Positions 43,730 through 52,521 of a DNA stretch of 56,562 nucleotides are shown in pieces. Numbering within the stretch: position 1 is the stretch's first letter; each line of letters starts with the position of its first letter. Source of the DNA: Gemmataceae bacterium (GTDB taxonomy: Bacteria; Planctomycetota; Planctomycetia; Gemmatales; Gemmataceae); NCBI GenBank assembly GCA_019694755.1, contig JAIBBI010000018.1, positions 1 to 56,562 on the forward strand, read 5' to 3'. The translations under genes were made by a program, and so were the position numbers. The notes below the pieces were generated by a model. That model was not told the DNA's origin and searched no databases. It saw only the letters and a program-made list of their open reading frames with translations.

Positions 43730-45214
43730 ATGGCTCGCTTGCACGAACATCAGGGCAAAGCGATTCTGGCGCGGGCCGGGCTGAGTGTGCCGCGCGGCTT
43801 TGTCGTCGGTTCGGCGGATGAGGCGGCCTCCGCAGTGACTCGATTGAGTGGTCCGTGCGTCATCAAGATTCAGGCGTGGACGACGGGCCGAGCGGCCCTC
43901 GGGGGAATCGCTTTTGCTGAAACGCCGGCCCAGGCGGCCGAGCATGCCCGACGCATGCTGCAGATTCGCGTCGGGCAGTTTCCCGTTTCCGGGTTATTGG
44001 TTGAGGAAAAACTCGCGATTAGCCGCGAAGTGTTTGTCTCGCTCACGATCGACGACCGCCAGCGTCAACCAGTGATGCTAATTGGCGCGGTCGGCGGAAC
44101 GGGCATTGAAGGCCGCGGCTCGACCGTGCGCCGCGTGCCCTGCCCAATTCACACTGGCCCGGCCGACGACGCGATCAGGGCGGCACTTGGCCCGGATTCG
44201 AACCCCAGTCTCGTCGAGGCGATTCAGGCGATCTTCCAGGCGGCAAAGTCGGTCGAGGCGCGATCGCTGGAGGTCAATCCACTTGTGGTGACGGCCGACG
44301 GGCGAGTCGTCGCGGCCGACTGCCGGATCACCGTCGACGACTATGCTGTGTTCCGCCACCCTGAGCTGGGTATCGAAATCGCTCGGGAACTGGACCATCC
44401 GCCAACGGCCTTGGAAAGGACGGCCTACGCCGTCGATCAGGCTGACCCGAGGGGCACGTTTTACTTCGTGCAGATGGCGTCGGAAGCCGCAGCCGGTTCG
44501 AAGGGCCTGGTCGGCTTCCACGGTGCGGGGGGCGGCGGGTCGATGATGGCGATGGACGCCGTTCAGCACGAAGGCTTCACCGTCGCGAATTTCACGGACA
44601 CGTCGGGCAATCCCTCGGCCGGCAAGGTCTATCGCGCCGCTCGAATTATCCTTTCGCAACCGGGAATCGTCGGGTATTTCGGATCCGGGTCCGGCGTCGC
44701 TAGTCAGGAACAGTACTGGTCGGCCTACGGTCTGGCCAAGGCGTTCTGGGAACTGGAGATCGACATTCCCGTCGTGATTCGCCTGGGCGGAAACGCAGAA
44801 GATCGCGCGGTCGAGATCCTTCAATCGGTCGGCCGGGATGTACATGCAATCGTCGAGGGATACCGCAAGAGCGATCCTCCGGCGAAGATCGCCGCCCGAT
44901 TCGCAATGCTCGTCGTCGAAACCAAATCGAAAGCCTGGTCTCCGCGGAAGCCCCGTCGACCGGCGTTCGTGCGGCAATCGGACGCAATTTGCCTGCCGAT
45001 CCGCGGGGGCCGGGTCTGGATCGACGGCCGGGCCAACCCCGCCCCCATCGCGGCCCGTTCGCTCGGGCTGATGACCGTGACGGACGGCCGAATGTCACAC
45101 GTCGGCGACATCGCCACGAAGGACAGTGAGCTAATCGCCTGCGAGGTCGAGTGCCGGCGCGACAACATCCCCGGGTTTTTCGTGGAGCTTGATATCCCGG
45201 GCTGGGACGAATGA
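43730..45214 (+). CDS. ATP-citrate lyase beta-like / SucC-like ATP-grasp subunit (494 aa)
   Basis: The N-terminal ATP-grasp domain (HEHQGKAILARAGLSVPRGF; SLEVNPLVVTADGRVVAADC, residues 1-225) and a CoA-ligase/citrate-binding domain (about 245-400: VGFHGAGGGGSMMAMDAVQH; SGNPSAGKVYRAARIIL; FGSGSGVASQEQYWSAYGLA) match the beta-type subunit of two-subunit ATP-citrate lyase or citryl-CoA synthetase. An extra 85-90 residues at the end (from AFVRQSDAICLPIRGGRVW) are not part of ordinary SucC. It should form ATP-driven acyl-CoA synthetase complexes with the next gene product, whose start is 3 nt downstream. Citrate as substrate is likely but a homolog such as methylcitrate cannot be excluded. Confidence 0.8.
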   Translation: MARLHEHQGKAILARAGLSVPRGFVVGSADEAASAVTRLSGPCVIKIQAWTTGRAALGGIAFAETPAQAAEHARRMLQIRVGQFPVSGLLVEEKLAISREVFVSLTIDDRQRQPVMLIGAVGGTGIEGRGSTVRRVPCPIHTGPADDAIRAALGPDSNPSLVEAIQAIFQAAKSVEARSLEVNPLVVTADGRVVAADCRITVDDYAVFRHPELGIEIARELDHPPTALERTAYAVDQADPRGTFYFVQMASEAAAGSKGLVGFHGAGGGGSMMAMDAVQHEGFTVANFTDTSGNPSAGKVYRAARIILSQPGIVGYFGSGSGVASQEQYWSAYGLAKAFWELEIDIPVVIRLGGNAEDRAVEILQSVGRDVHAIVEGYRKSDPPAKIAARFAMLVVETKSKAWSPRKPRRPAFVRQSDAICLPIRGGRVWIDGRANPAPIAARSLGLMTVTDGRMSHVGDIATKDSELIACEVECRRDNIPGFFVELDIPGWDE

Positions 45215-45217
45215 CCC

Positions 45218-46930
45218 ATGGCGATACTCATCGACAAGTCGAAGCGGGTCATCGTCCAGGGGATCACCGGGCGCGAGGGGCAGGCCCGGACACGGCTCAT
45301 GCTCGACTACGGAACGCACGTGGTCGGCGGCGTGACGCCTGGCAAGGCTGGGATCAAAGTCCTCGGCGTGCCGGTATTCGACAATTGTCAGGCAGCGGTG
45401 GAGCAGCTCGGTGGGATCGACATCTCGGTCCTTTTCGTCCCGGCGTCGTTGGTCAAGGCGGCCGCGCTGGAGGCGATCGAGGCGGGCATACGACTAGTAG
45501 TGATTGTCGCCGACCGGGTCCCGCTCTGGGACGCGCTCGAAATCGCGGCGGCGGCCCAGACGCGGGGCGTTCATTTTGTCGGGCCGAACACCCTCGGCAT
45601 TGCAAGCCCCGGGCAGGGAGTCGTGGGCATGATTGGCGGGCGGGCGGAGTCGGCCCGCGAGTGGTTCAAACCGCCGCTGCCAGGCGGGACCGGAGTCGGC
45701 GTGATCTCCCGCTCGGGCGGCATGGCATCGAGCACGGCCTACTACCTCGGCCAGGCGGGAGTGCGGATATCCTCCATCGTTCATGTCGGCGGCGATGCCG
45801 TGCTCGGCCTGCGCGTGCCGGATGTCGCAAGTTTGTTCCAGTCCGACCCGGCCACTGACGCGATCGCCCTCTTTGGCGAGATCGGTGGCGCGCAAGAGGA
45901 AGACTTGGCCGCCCTGATGGCGGAAGGGACGATAACGAAGCCCGTGATCGCCTACATCGGCGGCAAGGCGGCCCGCTCCGGCACGCGGTTCAGCCATGCC
46001 GGCGCGATCATCGAAGGCAACACGGGGACGCACGCCGGTAAGGCGGCGGCATTGCGGCAAGCCGGAGCCGTGGTCGTGGATTCGTTCGGCTCGCTCCCCG
46101 ATGCGGTCGTCGAAGTCTTGCGATCGCGAAACAGCCGGAGTTTGATGACCGACACGGAGCGTAAGGCCGTCTGGACGAGCGCGATCACGCGGATCGAGCC
46201 GAATACCGTGGCAGTGCGCGGACATGACATCGCCGGGCTTATGGGACACGTGAGCTTCGGTGCGGCAGTGTACCTGATCCTCACCGGTTCCAAACCGGAT
46301 GATCGCGTCGGCCGGCTGATGGATGCGATTCTGGTTTCGAGCATCGACCACGGCTGCACGCCCCCGAGTTGCCTGGCGGCGCGCACCGTCGCGAGCACCG
46401 GCGCATCGCTTTCGGCATCGGTCGCTGCCGGAGTTATGGCGATCAACCGGCATCACGGCGGCGCGATCGAGGACTGCGCCAGGTATCTCGCGAACTTACT
46501 GAAGCGGGCGTTGGGGGAACAGAAATCCATCGACGAGATTGCAGCCGCGGAAGTGACGCGGATCAAGGGCGAGGGGGATCGGATCAGCGGGTTCGGCCAC
46601 CGCATTCATACCCGCGACCCGCGGACGGGTCGGCTGTTTGAACTGGCGGCCGAGGCCGGACTGTCAGGATCGCCCGAGACCCACGTCGGCGCGGCCCGCG
46701 CCGTCGAGCGTGCGTTCGCGGCGATCGGCAAGCCGCTCCCGATCAACGTCGATGGGGCAATCGGCGCGATTCTCGCCGATCTCGGACTCGACCCGCGGGT
46801 ATTCAACGGCATCTTTATGATCGCCCGGACTCCCGGCCTGATCGCCCACGTCACTGAAGAACAGACCCGCGAACGGCCGATGCGGCGCATTGACCCGGTC
46901 AACCACGCTTACGACGGGCCGGGCGGGTAA
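45218..46930 (+). CDS. ATP-citrate lyase alpha-like: SucD domain fused to citrate-synthase-type lyase (570 aa)
   Basis: Residues 1-305 are a SucD-like CoA-binding/ligase part: VIVQGITGREGQARTRLML, ISRSGGMASSTAYYLGQAG, and the phospho-histidine site FSHAGAIIEG with H260 (GHAGA in ordinary enzymes). Residues about 315-565 are a citrate-synthase/citryl-CoA-lyase domain: SSIDHGCTPPSCLAAR (H378), ISGFGHRIHTRDPRT (H461), INVDGAIGAILADLGL and a final basic TRERPMRRID. This is the layout of the large subunit of ATP-citrate lyase. The reaction would be citrate + ATP + CoA giving acetyl-CoA + oxaloacetate, or a variant on a related acid. Its length is close to the family norm (about 600). Confidence 0.85.
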   Translation: MAILIDKSKRVIVQGITGREGQARTRLMLDYGTHVVGGVTPGKAGIKVLGVPVFDNCQAAVEQLGGIDISVLFVPASLVKAAALEAIEAGIRLVVIVADRVPLWDALEIAAAAQTRGVHFVGPNTLGIASPGQGVVGMIGGRAESAREWFKPPLPGGTGVGVISRSGGMASSTAYYLGQAGVRISSIVHVGGDAVLGLRVPDVASLFQSDPATDAIALFGEIGGAQEEDLAALMAEGTITKPVIAYIGGKAARSGTRFSHAGAIIEGNTGTHAGKAAALRQAGAVVVDSFGSLPDAVVEVLRSRNSRSLMTDTERKAVWTSAITRIEPNTVAVRGHDIAGLMGHVSFGAAVYLILTGSKPDDRVGRLMDAILVSSIDHGCTPPSCLAARTVASTGASLSASVAAGVMAINRHHGGAIEDCARYLANLLKRALGEQKSIDEIAAAEVTRIKGEGDRISGFGHRIHTRDPRTGRLFELAAEAGLSGSPETHVGAARAVERAFAAIGKPLPINVDGAIGAILADLGLDPRVFNGIFMIARTPGLIAHVTEEQTRERPMRRIDPVNHAYDGPGG

Positions 46931-46953
46931 CTCGCCGGCCGTGGAGGATTCGC

Positions 46954-47529
46954 ATGTATTCGACGGCTCAGATCGCCGAGTTGTTTCCGGACCTGATGCG
47001 AATCGGCGACGCGACCCTCCGGGACCGCGTGGCGGCCGTGTGGGACGAATCGCTGACCACCGGTTGCGGCGGCCAGGGCTGGACGTTCGACGAGATCCGG
47101 AAGATCCCGTTCACCCTGCTCGCCGGCAAGATCGACCTCACGTTTGTCGAGCACCTGAACTCGTGTGTGAAGCAGTGCATCGCCATCGCGGACATCCTGG
47201 GCACAGTCTTCGGCGGGCGAATTCCCGTCCGGAAAGACGTCTTGATCGCCGGGGCCCTGCTGGCCGACGTGGGCAAGATGCTCGAATTCGACCGCGATGC
47301 CGGCGGAAAGGTGATCAAAGGCCGGTTCGGTGAGTTGCTCCGGCACCCGTTCAGCGGAGTCGCGCTGTGTTACAAACACGGCATCCCGGCCGAAGTAATG
47401 CACATCGTTGCCACGCACAGCCACGAGGGCGACAAGGTCGAGCGCACCATCGAGAGCATCATATTCCACCATGCCGACTTCATCGATTTCGACATCGCCA
47501 AGGTCCTCGGAAAGAAATCCGGAGTGTAA
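46954..47529 (+). CDS. HD-domain-like protein with altered metal motif (191 aa)
   Basis: The order of motifs follows HD phosphohydrolases: H67 (VEHLNSCVKQCIAIAD), then ALLADVGKMLE where the usual HD doublet is A104-D105, H131 (RHPFSGVAL), H155/H157 (VATHSHEGD) and D175 (FHHADFIDFD). With one metal ligand replaced, it may bind a single metal or have lost phosphohydrolase activity. It sits between the citrate-lyase-like genes (23 nt) and the aconitase-like gene (3 nt), so it belongs to the pathway, perhaps as regulator or as an unrecognised enzyme. Confidence 0.7.
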   Translation: MYSTAQIAELFPDLMRIGDATLRDRVAAVWDESLTTGCGGQGWTFDEIRKIPFTLLAGKIDLTFVEHLNSCVKQCIAIADILGTVFGGRIPVRKDVLIAGALLADVGKMLEFDRDAGGKVIKGRFGELLRHPFSGVALCYKHGIPAEVMHIVATHSHEGDKVERTIESIIFHHADFIDFDIAKVLGKKSGV

Positions 47530-47532
47530 GCC

Positions 47533-49506
47533 ATGGCGATCGCACTGACTGCCGTCGAGAAGATCGCGACCCGGCATGCCGTCGGCCTGCCGGCGGGGGG
47601 CATCGTGCGGTCGGGCGAAATCATCACGATCCGGCCCAGGCACGTGATGACTCACGACAACACAGGAGCAGTGATCCCCAAGTTCCGGCAGATGGGCGCG
47701 ACCACGATCCACGACCCCCGGCAACCGGTCTTCGCCATCGATCACGACATCCAAAACACGTCGGCGGAGAACCTCGGTAAGTATGCCAGGATCGCAGCGT
47801 TTGCCCGGGAACACGGGATCGACTTCTACCCCGAGGGCACCGGCATTGCTCATCAGATCATGGTCGAACAGGGGTACGTCGTCCCCGGCTCGATGGTCGT
47901 CGGCTCCGATTCGCACTCGAATCTCTACGGCGCGATCCATTGCCTCGGCACGCCCGTGGTCCGGACCGATGCCGCCAGCTTGTGGGCCACGGGCGTCACA
48001 TGGTGGCAGGTGCCGCCAGTCGCACGGGTTACACTGAGGGGCCGACTCCGCAACGGCGCAGCAGGCAAGGACGTGATCATCACTCTCTGCGGCCTGTTTC
48101 GGAACGACGAGGTCCTAAACCATGCCGTCGAGTTTTTCGGCGACGGCGTGGCGTCACTCTCCATCGAGGAGCGGATGACCATTGCGAACATGACGACGGA
48201 GTGGGGTGCGCTCGTCGGCCTGTTCCCTTTCGATGAGGTGACCCGTGCGTTCCTTCAGTCGCGGGCCGACTACTTTGCGGCCGGGCAGCGACCTGGATTG
48301 CGTTCACCCCGATCGCTCGGAAACTACACCCGCGACGACGTGGATTCATGGTGGGCCGGCCGACACGAACTCCTGGCCGACGACGAGGCAAGCTACGCCG
48401 CCGAACTGGAATTGGACCTGGATTCGGTGACACCGCACGTCTGCGGGCCCAATGATGTCAAGACGATGGTAAGTCTAGCGGACCTCGAACCGCGACGCGT
48501 CCGGGTTCAGAAGGCGTGGCTCATGTCGTGCGTCAACGCACGGGGCGAGGACCTCGCGGCCGCCGCTGCTATTGTCCGCGGGAAGAAGGTGGCCGAGGGC
48601 GTGGAGTTTTATCTGGCGGCCGTGAGCGCGGAAGTACAGGCCGCGGCCGAACGCGCGGGCCACTGGCAGGATCTTCTCGCGGCCGGCGCGATCGCCTTGC
48701 CGGCCGGGTGTGGCACCTGTATCGGTCTGGGTCGCGGGACGATCCGGGCGGGCGAAGTTGGCATCAGCGCGACCAATCGAAATTTCGAGGGCCGCATGGG
48801 CGACCGCAACGGCCAGGTATACCTCGGCTCGCCGGCCGTCGTCGCCGCCAGCGCGCTGATGGGTCACCTCTGTTCCCCGACACCCGGCGAGTCCACGAAA
48901 CCCCGCGGATCATATCACAGGACGGCTGTGGCAACTTCAACGGGCGGTGTGGCCCGGATGATCGACGGGTTTCCCGCATCACTGAAAGGTCGGCTTTGGT
49001 TCCTGGACCGCGACAATCTGAACACCGACGGGATCTTCGCAGGCAAACACACCTACAACGACTCGCTGACTCCGGAGCAAATGGCGGAAGTCATCTTCGA
49101 GAATTACGACCCGGCGTTCCGCACGCTGGCGCGGCCCGGCGACATCATTGTCAGTGGCTATAACTTCGGCACAGGTTCGTCGCGGGAGCAGGCGGCCACC
49201 GCGCTCAAGTACTTCGGCATCCCGTGCGCTATTGCGGCGTCCTTCAGCGAGACCTACAAGCGAAACGCGTTCAACAACGGCTTTGTAGTCTTCGAATGCC
49301 CGGCCCTGGTGGACGAGTTGCGCTCCATCGAACACAAGACCCCGTCCGCCATGGTCGGCGAGATCGAGATCGACCACGCCCGAGGCCGGGCCGCGTGGGC
49401 AGGCCGGCAGTTCCCGTTTACCGCACTGTCGCCAACCGCACAGGAACTCGTCGTGGCAGGCGGCGCGGAGACCGTCGTCCGAAATCGTCTTCAACAGTCG
49501 GCTTAG
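47533..49506 (+). CDS. Aconitase-superfamily hydratase, homoaconitase-like single chain (657 aa)
   Basis: The first two-thirds resemble LeuC/homoaconitase: MTHDNTGAVIPKFRQMG, FAIDHDIQNTSAENL, MVVGSDSHSNLYGAIHCLGT. [4Fe-4S] ligands are C333 (LMSCVNARGEDL), C393 and C396 (LPAGCGTCIGLGRG), with ISATNRNFEGRMG after. The last third is the LeuD-like swivel domain (IIVSGYNFGTGSSREQAATA, near 541-560). So it is a fused, complete enzyme that isomerises a hydroxy-tricarboxylate such as citrate, homocitrate or methylcitrate. It is shorter than AcnA or AcnB. The next gene starts 12 nt later and encodes a matching decarboxylating dehydrogenase. Confidence 0.87.
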   Translation: MAIALTAVEKIATRHAVGLPAGGIVRSGEIITIRPRHVMTHDNTGAVIPKFRQMGATTIHDPRQPVFAIDHDIQNTSAENLGKYARIAAFAREHGIDFYPEGTGIAHQIMVEQGYVVPGSMVVGSDSHSNLYGAIHCLGTPVVRTDAASLWATGVTWWQVPPVARVTLRGRLRNGAAGKDVIITLCGLFRNDEVLNHAVEFFGDGVASLSIEERMTIANMTTEWGALVGLFPFDEVTRAFLQSRADYFAAGQRPGLRSPRSLGNYTRDDVDSWWAGRHELLADDEASYAAELELDLDSVTPHVCGPNDVKTMVSLADLEPRRVRVQKAWLMSCVNARGEDLAAAAAIVRGKKVAEGVEFYLAAVSAEVQAAAERAGHWQDLLAAGAIALPAGCGTCIGLGRGTIRAGEVGISATNRNFEGRMGDRNGQVYLGSPAVVAASALMGHLCSPTPGESTKPRGSYHRTAVATSTGGVARMIDGFPASLKGRLWFLDRDNLNTDGIFAGKHTYNDSLTPEQMAEVIFENYDPAFRTLARPGDIIVSGYNFGTGSSREQAATALKYFGIPCAIAASFSETYKRNAFNNGFVVFECPALVDELRSIEHKTPSAMVGEIEIDHARGRAAWAGRQFPFTALSPTAQELVVAGGAETVVRNRLQQSA

Positions 49507-49518
49507 GGAGTCCTAAAC

Positions 49519-50670
49519 ATGGCCAGGTACTCGATCGCGTGGATGCCCGGAGACGGGATCGGCAACGACGTAATGGAGGCAGCCCGGATAGTCCTCGACG
49601 CGATGAAGTTTGACGCCGAGTACGTGCCGTGCGACATCGGCTGGGAATTCTGGTGCAAGGAAGGCAACGCCCTGCCCGAACGCACGGTGGCAGCACTTCA
49701 GAAGACCACGTGCGGCCTTTTCGGGGCGATCACGAGCAAGCCGCAGGACGACGCCGTCCGCGAATTGTCACCTGAATTGAAGGACAAAAAACTGACGTAC
49801 TTTTCGCCGATCGTCAAACTCCGGCAGATGTTCAACCTGCACACCAACCTTCGGCCGTGTAAAAGCTATCCCGGAAATCCCCTCAACTACCGTGGTACCG
49901 CGCAGACCAACCCGGACGGCCGGGACGTCTTGATCGATCAGGTGATCTTCCGCGAGAACACCGAGGGCAGCTACGGCGGAGTCGAATTCTTCCCGCTCCC
50001 CGAGGCCGTGTATACCGCACTATGTGCCAACCCGAAAATGAAGCCGTGGAAGGACAAGGGGCTGGAGAATGTCGCACTGTCGACGCGCATCGTCAGCAAA
50101 CAGGGCTGCTCCAACATCTGTCGACAGGCGTTCGAGTACGCGAAGAAGACAGGCCGGTCGCGCGTGACACTCGTCGAGAAGCCGAACGTCCTCCGCGAGA
50201 CCGGCGGCCTGATGACGCGCATCTTCCGCGCCATGTCCGAGGAATACCCGGGCATCCGAGCCGATGAAGCCAATATCGACGCGATTTGCATGTGGATGTT
50301 CAAAAATCCGCAGGACTACTCCGTTCTCGTCGCGGAGAACATGTTCGGCGATATCGTGAGCGACTTGTGTGCCGGCCTTGTCGGCGGGCTGGGATTCGCT
50401 CCCTCCGCGAATCTGGGCGACAAGTATGCTGTGTTCGAGCCGACGCACGGCTCGGCACCGAAGTATGCCGGCCAGTACAAGGTGAATCCGGTCGCCATGC
50501 TGCTGACCGTGAAGATGATGTTCGACTGGTTGAATGAGACCGAGAAGGCCATTCGCCTCGAAAGCGCTGTGGCACGAGTGATTAAGGAGGGCACGGTTCG
50601 GACATACGACATGGGCGGCTCGGCCGGCACGCTCGATGTTGCCCGCGAAGTCGCCCGACACGCTTCCTGA
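49519..50670 (+). CDS. Isocitrate/isopropylmalate dehydrogenase family enzyme, NADP-type (383 aa)
   Basis: A beta-decarboxylating dehydrogenase. Conserved parts: AWMPGDGIGNDVM, the substrate arginines in KLRQMFNLHTNLRP (R102, R112), FRENTEGSYGG with R145, K221, and the Mg-binding aspartates D254, D278 and D282 (NIDAICM; MFGDIVSDL). The cofactor loop reads THGSAPKYAGQYKVNP with K315-Y316, as in NADP-dependent isocitrate dehydrogenases; NAD enzymes usually have Asp-Ile there. The Ser of the substrate site is kept (FSPIVK) but the Asn two residues later in E. coli Icd is not, so the preferred side chain may differ from isocitrate. Confidence 0.85.
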   Translation: MARYSIAWMPGDGIGNDVMEAARIVLDAMKFDAEYVPCDIGWEFWCKEGNALPERTVAALQKTTCGLFGAITSKPQDDAVRELSPELKDKKLTYFSPIVKLRQMFNLHTNLRPCKSYPGNPLNYRGTAQTNPDGRDVLIDQVIFRENTEGSYGGVEFFPLPEAVYTALCANPKMKPWKDKGLENVALSTRIVSKQGCSNICRQAFEYAKKTGRSRVTLVEKPNVLRETGGLMTRIFRAMSEEYPGIRADEANIDAICMWMFKNPQDYSVLVAENMFGDIVSDLCAGLVGGLGFAPSANLGDKYAVFEPTHGSAPKYAGQYKVNPVAMLLTVKMMFDWLNETEKAIRLESAVARVIKEGTVRTYDMGGSAGTLDVAREVARHAS

Positions 50671-50704
50671 CGGGCGACCGGTTTCTACACGAGGAGAATC
50701 ACAC

Positions 50705-52147
50705 ATGGCCCATGCCGCCGAATCCCGTCGCTACCTTTCGCACGCGCTCGCCGAGTGGGCCTGCGGACTCCGGTACGAGCACCTCAGCGCGGCCGCCATC
50801 GAGAAGGCCCGGCTGTTCTGGTACGACTCGTTGGGTTGCGCGCTCGGCGGAAGCCGGCAGGACGACGCCCGGATCCTGCTCGATCATTACCGCGACATGG
50901 GAGGATCGGGGCCGTCCTCCTGTTTCGTCAGCGGTTACAAGACGAATCCGGTGGATGCCGCGTTCCTGAACGGGCACATGATCCGGGCGATGGATTACAA
51001 CGACATCTACTGGAAAGCCGACCCGTGCCACCCGTCCGACATCATCTCCGGCCCGCTGGCACTTTGTGAATGGCTGAACCTCCCGGGCCGGGACCTCGTT
51101 CTGGCGACAGTCATCGCATACGAGATCGAAATGCGGCTGTGCGAGTCCGGCGTGCCCGGCGTCCGCGAGTATGGCTGGCACCACGCCACGCTCACCGCGT
51201 TTGCCGCGCCCATTGCCGCCGGCCGCGTGCTGAATCTCACCGTCGATCAGATGGTCCAGGCCATTGGGATCAGCGCGGCCCGGACGTTTACCCCCGGCGC
51301 GGTCACGGCCGGAAAACTGACGCACATGAAGAACACCGTCGATCCGTGGGCGACCCGCATGGGCGTCGAGTCCGCCCTGCTCGCCCGCCGCGGTTTCACA
51401 GGACCGGAGCACATGATCGACGGCAAGGAGGGGCTTTACGCCGTCTTCAGCCACGTCGATTACAAAGGCGTCAAAGCTCGCTTTGATTCCGAGATACTGA
51501 TGGCCGCCCTGCCCCGGTCGGCGAGTGACCACTACCGAATCGTCGATTGCGGCATGAAGAGCTTCCCGATCGAGGCCCTCAGCCACGCGCCGCTGACGGC
51601 CATGATGAAGTGCGTCCGCGACAACAACATCCCGGCCGATCGCGTCGCGGAGATCCGCGTCGAGGTCATCGCTCGCGCGGCCGACATTCTCGGCGACCCG
51701 GCTAAGTACCGGCCGACAAGTCGTGAGACGGCTGACCACTCTCTTCCGTACAGCCTGGCCGTCGGTCTGATCGACGGCATGGTCACGCCGCTGCAATTCC
51801 GCGAAGAGCGGGTCCATGATCCCGCCTTGATCCCCGTCATGGACAAGGTCAAGGTCGTGGCCAATACCGAGTTCGAATTGCTGTTCCCGAAGTTTCAGCC
51901 GAGCCGGGTGACCATCACGACGACCGACGGACAATCGTTCGCCACCCGAGTCGACGTGCCCAAAGGCGATCCCCGCGACCCGATGACGGCCGAGGAAATC
52001 GGGATCAAGTTCCACGCGCTGGGCCGGAATGTGCTCGGCGAATCGGGCTGCCGTCGGCTGGCCGATACGGTCCTCCGCCTGGAGACTCTTGACACCGTCC
52101 GCGAATTGACCGAGGCCACGGTCGCGACTGCCAGGCCCAGTCAATAG
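50705..52147 (+). CDS. MmgE/PrpD-family dehydratase or decarboxylase (480 aa)
   Basis: An all-length member of the family of 2-methylcitrate dehydratase (PrpD) and cis-aconitate decarboxylase. Typical parts: RLFWYDSLGCALGGSRQDDA, the active-site region IRAMDYNDIYWKADPCHPSD, TAGKLTHMKNTVDPWATRMG, RRGFTGPEHMIDGKEG and MKSFPIEALSHAPL. A strong GAGGAG site precedes the ATG at 50705; the frame is open to 50636 but overlaps the dehydrogenase gene. In this operon it most likely dehydrates citrate or an alkylcitrate to the aconitate form used by the hydratase encoded two genes upstream. Decarboxylation to itaconate is the other option. Confidence 0.85.
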   Translation: MAHAAESRRYLSHALAEWACGLRYEHLSAAAIEKARLFWYDSLGCALGGSRQDDARILLDHYRDMGGSGPSSCFVSGYKTNPVDAAFLNGHMIRAMDYNDIYWKADPCHPSDIISGPLALCEWLNLPGRDLVLATVIAYEIEMRLCESGVPGVREYGWHHATLTAFAAPIAAGRVLNLTVDQMVQAIGISAARTFTPGAVTAGKLTHMKNTVDPWATRMGVESALLARRGFTGPEHMIDGKEGLYAVFSHVDYKGVKARFDSEILMAALPRSASDHYRIVDCGMKSFPIEALSHAPLTAMMKCVRDNNIPADRVAEIRVEVIARAADILGDPAKYRPTSRETADHSLPYSLAVGLIDGMVTPLQFREERVHDPALIPVMDKVKVVANTEFELLFPKFQPSRVTITTTDGQSFATRVDVPKGDPRDPMTAEEIGIKFHALGRNVLGESGCRRLADTVLRLETLDTVRELTEATVATARPSQ

Positions 52148-52165
52148 AGGACGCTTCTTCTTCGG

Positions 52166-52190
52166 GGGCCGCAGCGTGATCGTGCGGCCC
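52166..52190 (+). terminator. Hairpin between prpD-like and DUF485 genes
   Basis: A perfect 8-bp stem (GGGCCGCA / TGCGGCCC, 9-nt loop) begins 19 nt after the prpD-like stop. No T-run follows at once (CAGACTTCTTC), so it may only lower transcription of the symporter genes or protect the mRNA end. Confidence 0.45.
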
Positions 52191-52239
52191 AGACTTCTTC
52201 GGTGCGCCAATTCGCCAGCCGCCCCATATCTCATAGCTC

Positions 52240-52521
52240 ATGGCGCATTTCGATCACCACTCGCCGGCCGAGGTCGTCGACCCCGCGCTGGCCGCCCGCA
52301 ACGCCCGGCTGGGGCTTCTTCTTTTCGCCGCCTACTCCCTGCTCTACCTCGCGTTCATGCTGCTCAACGCGTTCGCTCCTGCCGCGATGGAGACGATCGT
52401 CGTCGCCGGGCTGAACCTTGCCGTGGTGTACGGCCTCGGCCTGATCGTCGCAGCCTTCTTACTCGCGATGCTCTACGCTTGGCGGTGCAGTTCCCCGATT
52501 CCCCACGGGCCGGCGTCGTGA
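52240..52521 (+). CDS. DUF485 membrane protein, YjcH-like (93 aa)
   Basis: Two hydrophobic helices (GLLLFAAYSLLYLAFMLLNA; VVYGLGLIVAAFLLAMLYAW) after a short polar start match DUF485 proteins such as E. coli YjcH, which are encoded directly before the acetate symporter ActP. Its stop overlaps the GTG start of the symporter gene by 4 nt (GTGA). Its molecular role is unknown even in E. coli. Confidence 0.88.
   Translation: MAHFDHHSPAEVVDPALAARNARLGLLLFAAYSLLYLAFMLLNAFAPAAMETIVVAGLNLAVVYGLGLIVAAFLLAMLYAWRCSSPIPHGPAS

Noticed and set aside
50699-52234. A 511-codon minus-strand frame opposite the prpD-like gene
   Set aside because: Antisense shadow; the plus strand has a ribosome site and family motifs.
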